From Eleginops maclovinus (taxonomy: Eukaryota; Chordata; Actinopteri; Perciformes; Eleginopidae), in NCBI RefSeq assembly GCF_036324505.1, contig NC_086358.1, positions 6,728,268-6,792,267 of the forward strand: a DNA stretch of 64,000 nt. Reading direction: 5' to 3'. The first letter of the stretch is position 1. Each line of letters begins with the position of its first letter. This document shows positions 39,190 through 51,698 of this stretch, in pieces. Both the position numbers and the translations under genes were made by a program. The notes under the pieces were generated by a model, which saw nothing but the letters and a program-made list of their open reading frames with translations, searched no databases and was not told the DNA's origin.

Positions 39190-42100
39190 CTATTTTGAGA
39201 AATGAATTTTGACCGATTGATTCGGTAGATTGTGTTTTTGTTTTTAAATGATATGCAAATAAAATAAAGTAAATCATGGTTGAAAGGTTTGAGCATGTTT
39301 GCACCGGTTTTACAATATATTTGTTTATAAAGGTTACATAGTATTGAAACGTGAGGTTTACGATGTTATCAGAAGAAAAAGAAAAAATTGAAAAGAAGCA
39401 AAAAAGTGGAGAGAACAAATTAAGGATCAGAAAATGTTATGAAATCATAGACATATAAAGGACAGACAAGGACACACACAGACAAGACAAAAAAAGAAAA
39501 TGCGAGTTATGATATGTCTTTTTTTCCAAAACAGAAAAGCAAAGGATTATTTGATATTAACAGATTTAACACCTAATATAGGCATGTTGAATAAAGCACC
39601 CAACGTTTACAACATGAAGCAGACTGTGCAATGTACGGGTGATTTAGACATCTTTCTTTTGCCACAATATGCAGTATAACACAAGAAGTAAATACTCTGA
39701 TATCACTGATACAGCGTAGAAATTGACCACATGAAGTCTAAGGTGAGAAAGCTCAATGATACAGCACCAATGAAGACAAATGTGGAATAATACTTTCCTT
39801 TGATTTTGCTTCATAAAACAGCCAAATTATTGAGCTTTGGTTTCCTCTAAACTTCAACTGGCCAAAATAAAAATGTCCTCCCTGCAACATTTGAAAACAC
39901 TTCCTATCCGTAGTTTTTTTTTACCTTGAAATGGTATAATTTGTTAACAGTGGGAAATGACACACGGTCCACTAAAAACATGGTAATTGCACCGTTTTAC
40001 AAAAATAATTTATCTAAGATTTGCCATTGTGTCCTTTCCCGCTGTATGTCTGGTGGGTAACACCGCATGCACACGTTAAACTCCCTCTGTAGGAAGCGGC
40101 CACGGAGAACACAGTGTTGTGCTGCAAAGTGTTGTTGCATCAGGTGACATAGAAAAGCACCATTGGTAGGAAGCAGTTTCTCTGCCCTAACAATGGCGAA
40201 CTGACCCAAGATGGATGGAGTTTTACAGTGTCTGTCGGGAATCAGTTACATGCTAAATTTAACTTTAGAAAGTGGTGTCAGCAATTTCTGGAGAAAACAC
40301 TGTAAATATTTTAACACATTTTCCATCTCTTTAACTCCATCTGCTTCTCTGCTTATGCAACATGCATGTGTATGAACACCAGACCTTTGTTTTATTTATC
40401 TGTTGGCACATATTTGCTGAATTTGACCAAATGTGTCAATTGCTGACTCCACTTTTAATGTGGTGCAGTTAAACTATATTGCTTACAGATAAAGTTATAT
40501 TTCTGTGAAACTCCAACCATCACAAGGCCACCGTTAGACAACAGAGAACACCCATTGGTACAGAACGTCGCCCTTTGTGCCTTCCTGCAGTACTTTAAAA
40601 AATATATATTGTGGAGCTCCGTAGCTACCACTCCGTCACTCTAGATTATGCATCATTTGAGCCAACTGTAAATAAAAGTCCCTTTTTTATTCTGACTAGC
40701 TCAGGCACATTAGTCGGATGGCAACTTCGTGAAATATTGATGATGCATTTTTTCACTGGGGTTTCTCAGACTGCGTGTCCCAACAAAGATGTCTGAGAAG
40801 CTGTCTGGTCAATCTGTGGCGCTGCCTCAATCTCAAGTTTCAGTCCAAAAGTATTCTGTTCAAACCACCCAAATGTTTTCAGACAAATTGTCAGGTTGCA
40901 TCAAATGGCAGCCATTGTTGTGATGCTGAATCAGCGCTGAGGAGCAACAACAGGAGGGACAGAAAGAAAACCCAACCTGTTTTTTAAAGCAGAACAACAA
41001 TGCCTGCAATTCAATGCAGACAAAAGGTAGGGATGGTTATTGTAAACATTATATTAATACTATCGGATAAACCTTCACCTAACTACCTAACTGAAAAGCG
41101 AACTAAAGTTTTGATTCTATTTATGGTCTGCATTTCTTTCAATAGCGTTTTAATGCATTGCATGCATTCAGTAATTAGCTCTTTATGTTGTAGCTTTAAT
41201 TGTTAATGGCGCACTTCACCATTCCTGCGTTTGCTTCACATTGCATTCACACGCAGGGAGGGATTCTAATCAATCTTAATTTATTCTAATTTGAATACGT
41301 AGTTAACCGTATGCATCCATGACACAGTGTCCGATCTACTCTGAGGTTCTGCTATGCAAGCAGACTGCTGCTATTTCACCATAACACTAGTTTTTATTGC
41401 ACAAACTTCATGTTTCTGCTATTGAAATATGTTATTGTTCAAAGGATAAAGAATAATCTATTTCATATAAATGATGGACAACTTATTTGCTACGCAGTCG
41501 TCATATTTACTTGATGTTTTTTCATTGAGCTGTTACAGTAATGTCCGAGCAGCTCATATATATCTTATATTTTTCAGGTGAAAGTTGTATTAGGTTTAAT
41601 ATTAAACAATTATTATGGTTAACCTCGCTGCTTTCTTGATTAGCCATGATGAGTGACCTACAGATGTGAAGTATGCATTATGGGAATTCTTGAAAATCAA
41701 GTTGGGAAGCCCGTTTTTGTAGTTACAACAAACGGATTTGATTTGACTTTGAATATCCTTTGGATCTATTCTTGGTGCTAAAATCTGCATGCAGATTGAA
41801 GAGAGGAACAATGAAGGGAATGACACACAGTGCTCCTACGATCAACACACTACAAACACAATGTTTCATAATCTTTCACCAGAATAGGACTGGCTGTATA
41901 TCATTATTTCATGTTTATATTTTATTTAAACCATTTATTTAACTATTTTTTAGTCTGAAAAAAGAGCTTTTAAAACACTTGTTAAGTGTGATATTAGTCA
42001 AATATGTATAAGAGTCATTGTTTGCTGATTAGATGAAGGTGAAACTGATGAAAAATGAAACAATAACATGGTTCTGATGAATTTAAGATGTACTCAAGCG

Positions 42101-43937
42101 ACCCGTCTGGCTGGCTAATTAACACATTCTTTAAGACCGAGATATTTTTCATGAAGGACAATAATAACGCTGATAAAGGTAATCATGTCTGAGCCTCTGC
42201 AGTCTGTCACGGTCTACCAGCTTCCTCCTCACTGTGCTAAGTACTGTATTTACCACATCAACAGGGCATTGGTGCTCAGGGATCCTCTACCAGGGGAAAC
42301 AGTGAGTGTGCCTGTCACTGTTTTTCAGTGATGACATAATTCCTGCCCAAAGTCACACTTCATTTACACTACGGAGGCAGTATGTACCTACCTACAGTCA
42401 CTCTTTAGTTACACTTTCACTGCAGTGGCGGCCTGGGGATGGGATGGAGAATGAGTGTTAATCACAGGAGGGAAATGTAATGGAGACACAGAGGAACAGA
42501 GAGGAGGAACTGCAAATATTCTTTCCAGGCCAAGGAAATGATCACGTAAAACATACTGAAAACGTGCATGTATGGAGAAGGCTGAGAGCTACTTGACTTC
42601 TCATATTACGTAACTCACATATGTCCTATAATTTCCTGAGTGTGCTTGCTGTGGAGGATATGCTGAGTGTTCAGAAGCTATTCTTGGCATCGCCCCATAC
42701 CGTTTCATTCTTACGTGGGATCAATTGCCTGTAAAAGATGGTGTGATCTCCTGTTATCCAATATTACGTATCCAACTATCCACCTATCCACGCGCCTATG
42801 TGTCTTTTGGGACAACTAGAGGACATGCAACTGTATCCTGCATCCTCTTGTTGGATGCATGTAGGTCATACATACCTACAGTATGTGTGTCGGCTGCAAT
42901 CATTAAAGCTCCAATCTACTTAATATTGAATATTGATGCACATAGTCTACGTGCACACATTCTGTATTGTGTGTTTTTTCTCGGCTCAGAAAAAAAGAAT
43001 ATTTGCAGATTGTTGTTAAGACATGCAAAACAATGTAGGACAAGTTGTACAAACCAATTGAAATGATACAGAAGAGGACAGCTGACTTGTTTTCACACAT
43101 AAAGAGGCTAAATGTTGCATATTTTATTTAGTTGTAGCCTGTTGCACTGAGCCACATAATAATGTCTTTATGAGAAAGTGGCTGAGAATTATAACTGTGT
43201 GTGAGCTCAAGGCAGAATCAACGATATGCTGTGACTGATAAGTGAATATTATAAAACTTTTAGTCCCAGAAAACCACAATTAAAATCATGATTATGAAAG
43301 GATTGGGTACATAAGGGTGGGATGAATGAGGATTGAGATCAAATGAGCGTTGCCAATGATAACAGCTATTTTATGAATAGATGTAGTATTTGTTAAACCT
43401 CAACATAGAAAAACATATTGTTGGTTCAAATTATGTTAGAAAATGTGTTTGTTTTTTGTCAGAATAATCATTGGAAATATCCTAAAGAAGTGAGATTTGT
43501 GCCATTTTTACGCTAGTTAATTTCACCGTATTGTTGGCAATTTCCTTTATCAATCCAATTGAGAGAAGACGGATAGTAAGTGATGATAAAACTCAAAGCA
43601 GAATACAGGAAGAACAGAGGGGAAGTCAAAACATCAAACCACAATAACCAATTGTAAAAAAACTCAAAGAAAATACCATAAAAAACAACAGCAAAATATA
43701 GATTATTTCAAAATGAAATACAACTTTATCCTATGGGCACATTGAAAAGATACACAACACCATTACAACACAAAGCCCCACAAAACCACTACATAAAACT
43801 CCACAGAAATACTCAATAAAATATGTGCACAACAAGTTAGAAACAGAAGTAAATAAGCACAAAAGCTCAAGGAAAATAAAGGAAAAAACAAATTGTACAC
43901 AAATAAAGTGAGGAGCAGAGGAGAGGAGGAAGGAGAG

Positions 43938-43980
<43 letters not shown>

Positions 43981-46900
43981 ACAAATGAGATCCTTGAAGA
44001 AGGTCTCGAGGAGTGATTGGGAGTGGGCAATCAGAGGGGTGATTGACCGTTTGACCTTAGTGAGACATGCATATTGCATTGGCGAAGGAAATCAAATGGC
44101 CAACAATCAAAGAGAAGAAACTTAAAAGCTTTTTTTTTTTAAAAAGCTGCAAAGACATCTTATGCGTGTGTCTACGAAACACGAAACGATTGAAGCACAC
44201 AGGAATGAGTTTAAGACAGCGTGAGAATCCCTCTTTAAACACAAGGAGAACGTTCGGGTCGACTTACATAAACCATTTGGCTGATTTTTTCTAGACATTA
44301 AGAACTGTTTGGCTTCCCTTTAATCAGGTATTTGTTGTTGTTAATCATGTTAGTTTATAAATGTAGCCAAAGATGCATTTACACACACACACACACACAC
44401 TCCAGGCGAGTTGATTCAATGTTAGAATGGTTTCACAGTGGTCAAACAGATCAGGTTTCTTTGGTATTTACTGTAAGAACTCTTAATATTATAGATTACA
44501 GATCTATTACAGTATGAATCAGTGTACAACCCGAAAGCTTGGTCCAGTTTTTTTGTTTAACTCCCGGTTTGCTTTAAAGAGGGATTTTGTAGCGCTTTAA
44601 TAGCAGTTCATATAGAATCACTGAAACTGAAGCAATGTCAGGGACCTGTAGGTGAAGGGCTCGGACAGCTCGAGGCTTTCTTACCTTGGACAGCATGTAT
44701 TTTCAAATCTATCTTAGCATGTGTGTCATCATTAAGTGTTTCAGTCACCTAGTGCAGCTCATAATCCTTTCGATGATTCTATCCAGGTGTACAAAAACAA
44801 ATAGGTCCCGAACTTTGGACTACACTAGGCACTGAAAGCACATGTACATGTTCGAGGGAATAGTATCTCAGATCCATAACACGCTAACACGACTTTGTTT
44901 ATAAAGAAAAATGTTTAAAAGTTTGGTTTTTGCGTGGCATGTTTCAAGATGTACTATCCCTTGACCAAGATTGCGTCGCTGACCCCAGTGACCTTTGGCC
45001 TTGGATGGATGATTGTCACACAACACTGCACTGCAGGAGTTGATTTTACATCCAATACGTCATATGTACATGTATCTATGCACAAGATGTACTCAAGCAC
45101 AGAAAAAATAAGTGCCATTACCTGAGGAGTTACCTCTGCACAATGTACATGTACATATATAGATATAACACTGCAGAAAGAGTGTGATTTTCAAGGCAAA
45201 ACCTTTATAAATTGCAGAGAGTGCTTTAGTTTGCCAAGGTGGAGGTCCGTGGGGTAGGGAGTAACACGGATAAACACAGAAGAAGGGGAAAACAAAATTA
45301 AGCCACACACCACCAACACAAACACAACACTCAGACGGCATTGAGAGGACAGAGACATAGTGTATAACACGTAAGAATGAAAAAGCCCACATACACACGC
45401 GTGATATGACACAACCTGAAGAGAGAGACAACAACAACACAGAGGCACATCAGACAACAACGTGACCTGCTGTTCCCGTTCAATCTTCTTCATTGTTAGG
45501 TTTTATTATTAGTTATTGACACAGGTAGCTGCTGGGTGTATTTGCACATGGACACATTATTGCACTATGAGTTGTATTCAGCTCTCACACAGACACATAA
45601 GTATACACATGTTTGTGCACACTTCTCATTGTGGGTGTAAATCACAGAGAAATCCCATTTTCTTTCCATTTTTCTTTTGACATATTGCACATTGTTTATG
45701 ATATTAAGCTGAGGTCAGGTTTCATCGGATGAAAATGAGCCCTAAAATGCCCCCAAAACCTTTTCATTCAGATTAAAGCCCTACATACCTGAGCTAAACT
45801 ATTTGCGACATTCTCCAAATGTAAATCTGACAGCACAACTCCCCACACTCTCAAGACTTTGCACGGGTGACAATTCAAACCCCACTGAACATGTAGACAT
45901 AACACTGTGGATGTGGTGGTGTATCTGTGATCTGACGTCATGCTTAGTGTGTGAAGCTACGTCTGTGTTGAAGTGGGTGCTGTATTGTGTAAAACATGCT
46001 GTGTCTATGAGAGCCAGATTTAAAATGTCCTACGTTTGCAGTCAAAAGCTGACAAAGCTACGGGCTCGTTTTAATTTTTATCTTTAATTCAGTGTTACCT
46101 CTGGTCTACGGTTTGATCCAGGAGGAGGTGGAGTTTGCATTGAGGTCCTGCTGTAACAGAGACCCTTCCATCTTATACCAATCCTCAGTCAGAGGGGAGT
46201 CTGGGCTGGGTGCCAGGGCTGCTGTCTCTAGTTTGTTGTCAACAAGGGGGTGTTGGAAGTTTGGAGGGAGTGTGAGGGAGTGTTTCGGTGCAGGTTGGCG
46301 GCAGTGGTGGTGATTGGATTGCAGTAGTAAATGAATCAAGGTTTATTATGAGCACAAAGGTAATGGGGTAAAACAAAAGAAAAGGTTAGGGGTTAAGGTG
46401 TAGCACAAAGAATAAGAAGGGGGGGAAATCGAGGGCATGGGATTTAATAAGGGGCAGAGGAGTAGGGGGGTTCAGGAGGGCAAATGTGCACCAGGTTAGG
46501 GAGGGAAGGAAAGGAGGGTGAGGGGGGGAGGGTTAGGGAAAAATAAGGCAGGAGAAAGAGAGAGAGAAACAGAATCGACGAGAGAAAATTAATGCATGGT
46601 CAACTTACTGAGTCCAGAAGACAGAGAAAGATTTAGATCGTTTATGAATGAGCATGAATGAAGGGAACAGAAAACACACTCACTGGAAAAATGGAGGACA
46701 TGACATGAGTAGAAAGAGAAACTAAAAGGAGAGAAGTAGAGGGACAGAAAATCTTGTCTGACAGATGAAATAAAATATGATACCAAGCGGTGATGGAAAC
46801 ACAGACAATATGTATGTGAAGAGGTGGAAACAGCAGAAGCAGAGCAGAAGATGTGTGTGTGTGTGTGTGTGTGTGCTGTAACTGCATGAGTGTATATGTG

Positions 46901-49748
46901 TGTATGCTGCTAGCTGTAATGGAGAGCTATCTTTAGTTGAGGCATCCAAAATGTGCTTTCCTTCCAACCCACCTTTACCAAATGTTTGCATGTTATACAC
47001 AGGAGCCTGTATTAGCATCAGCTGCACTATGGATGTATATCATATACATGTTTGCAGTATGTGGTGCCTGGCATCTTGCTGTGTGGATCTGTTTACATAA
47101 GATGAGCATGTTTTCGTATCCGTCTCCTGGTGTGAAACGTACCTTTCCGCACATTCCCATCTGTGGCACGGAATTCCCTGGTGTTGAGCAGGAAGCAGGC
47201 GCGGTCCTGCTGGTAGCGTTCCCGGGTAGGCCCTCGCCCAATAGGGCTCCTCTCGTCTGGGCTCAGCACCTGGTCGATGGTGGGACAGTCCTCGTTAGCC
47301 AGGGCGGCCGAGGCTGCATCGCCGTTCTGCTTGGAATCTAGAAGACAGGTGGAAGAAAAACCACGTACAGGATTTTCATAAAGGAGTTTTAGGAGAACAA
47401 AGTATGGTGTGTGCCTTACAGGATGTGAGAATACTCTGTTACCAGTGGAAGTCCTCCGTTGAAATCATTACTGAAGTAAAAGTAAGTAACTATATTTCGC
47501 TAAATGTACTTTAAGCATTACATGTGGAATTGCCTAATGCAGAAACATATTGTATTTTTGGCAAATTCGTTATTCGTCTTGTATAAAGTATGACATTTAG
47601 ATAAGTTCCCAATGCAGAAAAATGTAAAGAAAAACGTCAAAAAAAATCTCAAAATTATCCAAGATAATAATTAGACAAAATCAAATGAATGTTTAAAATA
47701 GTTGCCAATTGGCGAATTAATAACAACTAATTGTTCAGCTGTTTTTGTATAAACCGTGGAAACACCTGTAATCAATGAACAGGTTATTCTGAACATTCGT
47801 TAGGAATAGACGTTGTAGAAAATACTAACAGCAACAATACAGTTCACATTTCTAAGTTTCACATCACTGTACATTAAACCTTTAGATGTTTTACGACTGT
47901 AATTCAGCTACATGTGGCCTATTGACAAAACACTCATTCAAGCAATCACTGTAAGTATGTAAAGTAGGCTTGCACATTGTTAAAACATTAAGCATGTGTA
48001 GTGGTAAATAATGTTCATTAATGATTGGGAATGCCAACCGCAGTAGCCGCCCACACGTTCACGGAGGCCTTACTATACAATATGTTACTATCATGTTGTG
48101 ATGATACTGCAGAGCACTCTTGGCGCCAGTTGTCAAATCTTTGAGTAATACAACTTCCTACTTAAAAAATCTACTGACACAGCCTACAGGAAACCTTTTT
48201 AGTCTGGAGGGAAGCCAAGCAGACGGGAGGTAGTAAAAGCACTGATGAAACCAATATTTTCTGTCTCACTGATGACTACGGCAGTAAAGTAATGCATTAA
48301 AGGTGCATTATTGTTGCATGTGACTGACGGCTGATGCTGCAGCATGTAAAGAGCCAACAAAGAGCTAAATTGCGTCTCCTCCTGATTTTGCTGCTAATGT
48401 CAGAAAGAAAATATGTGCAGTCAGCCCAAATTGAGATACATTAAGCAGTTTGCAAGGATAATTGAGTTCATTTTGCTTCCAAAGTGTTTGTTCTTCACTG
48501 ACAGATGGGTGCCTTAAAGCAACTTTGGACCAACGAGTTTATCATAAATTACATATGAGTTCTGATGGGCCAGTGATTCCTCTGGGGTGAATCCAAAATC
48601 AACTATGCAGCACTTCTTGATAGTACTCCCACTCTGTCTCTTGCACTCTATCCTTCACTGAACCCCCAAAACTGTCATGAGTAAAGCATTTCCCTTGAAA
48701 CGTGCAAGCCAAATGTCATTGTAAAAGAGATTTAAAAAAGGACTTAAAGTAAATACAATATCTCACCTCTGTTGATCTCTATAATTTCTTCTTGGGCAAG
48801 AGGACAGTCACCCCCAAGGCCTCCGGACCCCATCACTCCACCTAGGACATTTCCCAAGAGCCTTTGCGGTGATGCAGTAGCCATAGCCAGGGCATCTGGC
48901 TTGCAGTAGTTGGGGGACCCTGGTTGCGGCGCTCTTGGGATGTGTTTGTTCTTCTTTTTGGGCAGCTTTTGTTTTGCCATGGCCAGAGAGTAGTACATGC
49001 CGAAGTTGTTGACAATAACAGGAACAGGCATGGCAATGGTCAGCACACCAGCCAAGGCACACAGAGCACCCACCAGCATCCCTGACCACGTCTCCGGGTA
49101 CATATCTCCATAGCCCAGCGTGGTCATGGTGACAACGGCCCACCAAAACCCAATGGGAATGTTCTTGAAGTTGGTGTGGGCGCTGGCAGTTGGGTCGTCT
49201 GGGTCTGCGCCAATCCGTTCAGCATAGTAGATCATTGTGGCGAAGATGAGGACACCGAGGGCCAAGAAGATGATCAGTAGGAGGAACTCGTTGGTGCTGG
49301 CTCGCAGGGTGTGGCCCAGGACACGGAGACCCACAAAGTGGCGGGTCAGCTTGAAGATTCGGAGGATTCGGACGAACCTGACGACGCGGAGGAACCCCAG
49401 GACATCCTTGGCAGCTTTGGAGGACAGACCGCTCAGGCCCACCTCCAGATAGAAGGGCAGGATGGCGACGAAATCGATGATGTTGAGGCTGCTTTTGAAG
49501 AACTCAAGCTTGTCTGGGCAGAAGGTGACTCGCAGCAGGACCTCAATGGTGAACCAGATGACGCACACGCCCTCCACGTATGTCAACCAGCTGTCGGTCA
49601 CCACCTCGTAAACAATCTCCTCCCGGGTCGTGTTGCCCACCGTGACGTTCTCTGTCTTGTTCAGGATGGTGTTGAAGGCCTCATGTGTCTCCATGCAGAA
49701 AGTGGAGATGGAGATGAGGATGAAAAACAGGGAGCCAAATGCCACATA
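39035..49748 (-). CDS. kcnc3: Voltage-gated potassium channel Kv3.3, 3' part only (exon 1 outside the window)
   Basis: Kv3-class (Shaw) channels give fast-spiking neurons rapid repolarisation. Exon 2 (49748-48767), exon 3 (47337-47143) and two alternative terminal exons (46227-46106 and 39189-39035) are seen. The N-terminal exon with the T1 domain is absent, so the gene continues past 64000 or is broken. Paralogue choice rests on the exon 4a tail [16 protein letters not shown], which resembles the DLNANAAAWISP end of mammalian Kv3.3, and on linkage to kcna7, fgf21 and ppfia3. The second tail ends PSIL, as in Kv3 variants with the GYEKSRSLS motif. Exon phases agree: exon 2 and exon 3 both end in phase 1, and each terminal exon begins with the two matching bases. 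Confidence 0.95.
43941..43977 (+). repeat. (GA)n microsatellite
   Basis: A pure GA run of about 37 bases inside a longer purine-rich stretch starting near 43915. Confidence 0.95.
44381..44400 (+). repeat. (AC)10 microsatellite
   Basis: Twenty bases of pure AC repeat in the kcnc3 4a-4b interval. Confidence 0.95.
46106..46227 (-). other. kcnc3: kcnc3 alternative terminal exon 4a (tail ending WIKP)
   Basis: 122 bases to the stop TAG, completing a codon split with exon 3 (G|AG). The peptide after VRK begins [19 protein letters not shown] and ends [13 protein letters not shown], similar to the mammalian Kv3.3 tail (DW.K...DLNANAAAWISP). Three phase-compatible acceptors lie in series (CTAG, then GACAG, then CAG), giving ETAAL, AAL or AL. 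ATTAAA, a variant poly(A) signal, occurs on the - strand at 46088-46083 and 46075-46070, just past the stop. It is preceded by about 374 bases without AG. Confidence 0.85.
46228..47142 (-). other. kcnc3: kcnc3 intron between exons 3 and 4a
   Basis: 915 bases. On the transcribed strand the part 46604-46229 contains no AG. Its upstream end is strongly pyrimidine-rich (46575-46430; purine-rich with G runs on the + strand), as expected for a distant branch point and polypyrimidine tract. A (GT)12 lies at 46852-46875. Confidence 0.8.
46852..46875 (+). repeat. (GT)12 microsatellite
   Basis: Twelve uninterrupted GT units (on the kcnc3 strand, AC units) in the intron between exons 3 and 4a. Confidence 0.93.
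47143..47337 (-). other. kcnc3: kcnc3 exon 3: proximal C-terminal tail
   Basis: 195 bases. Encodes [20 protein letters not shown], a segment ending [13 protein letters not shown], then [15 protein letters not shown] and finally GNVRK, all conserved in the Kv3 cytoplasmic tail. It ends in phase 1 (AAA G|GTACG), compatible with either terminal exon. The acceptor is CTTCTAG at 47339-47338. Confidence 0.95.
47338..48766 (-). other. kcnc3: kcnc3 intron between exons 2 and 3
   Basis: 1,429-base phase-1 intron with donor GTGAGA and acceptor CTTCTAG. I see nothing else in it. Confidence 0.8.
48767..49748 (-). other. kcnc3: kcnc3 exon 2: membrane domain S1-S6
   Basis: 982 bases, 327 codons plus one base. 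It begins [13 protein letters not shown] (S1), the usual Kv3 exon 2 boundary. Counting from that Tyr: two or three N-glycosylation sequons in the S1-S2 loop (NKT, NVT, NTT at about 30-41); S3 about 88-100; S4 about 121-136 ([16 protein letters not shown]); TLGYGD filter 210-215; PVP hinge 241-243; then a Lys-rich segment (KLPKKKNKH) and a Gly-rich stretch ending [13 protein letters not shown]. Acceptor TTCTTCCAG, donor AGAG|GTGAGA. The cytoplasmic face after S6 carries the Kv3 family signature QEEIIEINR. Confidence 0.97.
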
Positions 49749-51625
49749 CTGGAAGAAAGAAAGAAAACAAGCAAACAGAAATGAAACAAAAAAGCAGAAG
49801 GAGAAAGAGTCAGTTGCCAATCATGAACATTCGGCAAGGCTAAGAGGATATAGAGAAGCATAGAGGGAAATACCTAAAGACAACAGCAGAAAAAGCAACT
49901 GGTGGATGTGTGACCCGCCTGCAGACACACTACACGCTAAAATCTATACTATTTACAGGAAACAAGTACTATTTCTAATTTTGTAATGGTCAAATATGTT
50001 GAGACCTTTCAAAACCTTGTAGCCGTTTAAAAAAAAAAAATGTTCAATCTAAATCTGACACGAAAATGCAAGCAATACATAATTTGTTACCAACCACAGG
50101 GCATGCAGATTTGCCCTGAGAAGGACCTTGGCATGGTTTGACCCATTGTGATCAAAGTCCAAAGATAACCAGACTCATTAAGCCTGATCAAATTGTATTT
50201 GACAGTCATAAATGATTGTGATGAAGGGTGAAGCTATAAAAATAGATGTGCTGTCAGTGTCATGTCACATCATGTGCCATGTGAAAGTATTATAAGTTAA
50301 TCCAAGTATTAATAGTACTATGAGTTTAATATTAAAACGCTCAATTGATTTAATAGTAGCATACCCTGCAAATGTAAATAAACAGGCCACACACTTTTGG
50401 GTTAATTAGAGCACTTGACACCTGACCCCTATTAAAGAAAATGGTACGACCCAAAAATGCAGGGTCAGATTTTTAAGGCAATAAGGATTTTCTAAATATG
50501 AAATAGGAAGAAAAGTGCATAAGAAAAGGAGGGGACATCGCAATACATTAATGTTGATCCGGAATCCAAAACAAAAAAAGGAAATATGGGTTTATAAATG
50601 AATACTACTAACTTATTTTTGGTACTCTGCTAGAGAGGACACAGGAGAAGATGGAGGGATGACAAGGAAGGAGAAAGCTGTTAGGATAAGATCAATGAAT
50701 AACTGATAATGTGTGTGCCATAGAATAGTAAACAAGAGAGAAATCCCATCCCAAAGCGCCTAGAGTGGTCCGTGTGCAAAGGTCAGAGACATACATGAAA
50801 CATACATGTGTTTACAGTCTACAGTACGATGTCAGACCCTGCAAAAGAGTAATTGAGCTGTGCAGGTTATTTGAATAATAAGAAAAACTACAACGCTGAT
50901 TTTTCTTCGTGCAGATTCCCCTCCTGTCCCTCCACTTCATTGATGGTCAGAGGAAGCTCAAAGTAGCATTTAATTTACTGAAACGTGTTGATAATAACCT
51001 GACATTTTGGGCTGGGCAAAATACATTGAACATGTTCCAATGATTCATGTTCTAAAGTCACGATTAATCCATACAGATGAAGGCATTACATGTATACGAC
51101 TGCACACATGAATAATCTATCCACCTTGTTTTGCAATCTATGTTTTGTAGGAGTAATGTCATTAATATAGGTTAGGATATCAAGAGTTGTGTGTCAAAAC
51201 TTTAAAATATCCAGGTTTTTGTTACTGTAAAGCTTAAGCTGCCTTAGTTTTTGTCACAGAATAAAGGAGACAAACAATATTTAAGTCTCTCTTTCCGACT
51301 AAAATGTTTTAACTGGGATGCCTCTATCCCCCTCCCCATGCAGTAGGAGTATTGTTTTAGTAAATCTTCTACAAGTGATACTATGTCTTCCAGCTTTATG
51401 TTCACTCCTCTACTTTCAGCAGCCTCTGAGGTAAATCATCTGGATGGAGAAAAACAAATAAGTTGTTGCATTCAAAATGACTTTCAGGTTCGCTGGCTTT
51501 TTAAGTGCTCAAGCTCAAGGACAATTTGCCTTAGCGTTGACCGTCAGTGTGATCAGACGCTTTTCCCGGCTTATTATTCTACTCTCTTTAATTGTCACCG
51601 TATGACAGCAGTTTGATATCACCAT

Positions 51626-51628
<3 letters not shown>

Positions 51629-51697
<69 letters not shown>
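51629..51697 (+). repeat. (GT)34 microsatellite
   Basis: About 69 bases of uninterrupted GT between ATTAT and GCACAAT in the kcnc3 intron 1 region. Confidence 0.97.

Positions 51698-51698
<1 letters not shown>

Larger units (their letters stand above)
39190..46105 (-). other. kcnc3: kcnc3 interval between terminal exons 4a and 4b
   Basis: 6.9 kb without a further recognisable exon. It holds (GA)n at 43941-43977 and (AC)10 at 44381-44400. An additional alternative exon of the Kv3 family cannot be excluded, but I looked for the known tail motifs on the - strand and found none. Confidence 0.55.

Noticed and set aside
49311..49784. 157-codon + strand open frame
   Set aside because: It is the antisense shadow of kcnc3 exon 2, which has unmistakable Kv3 homology on the other strand; likewise 21606-22109 is antisense to kcna7.
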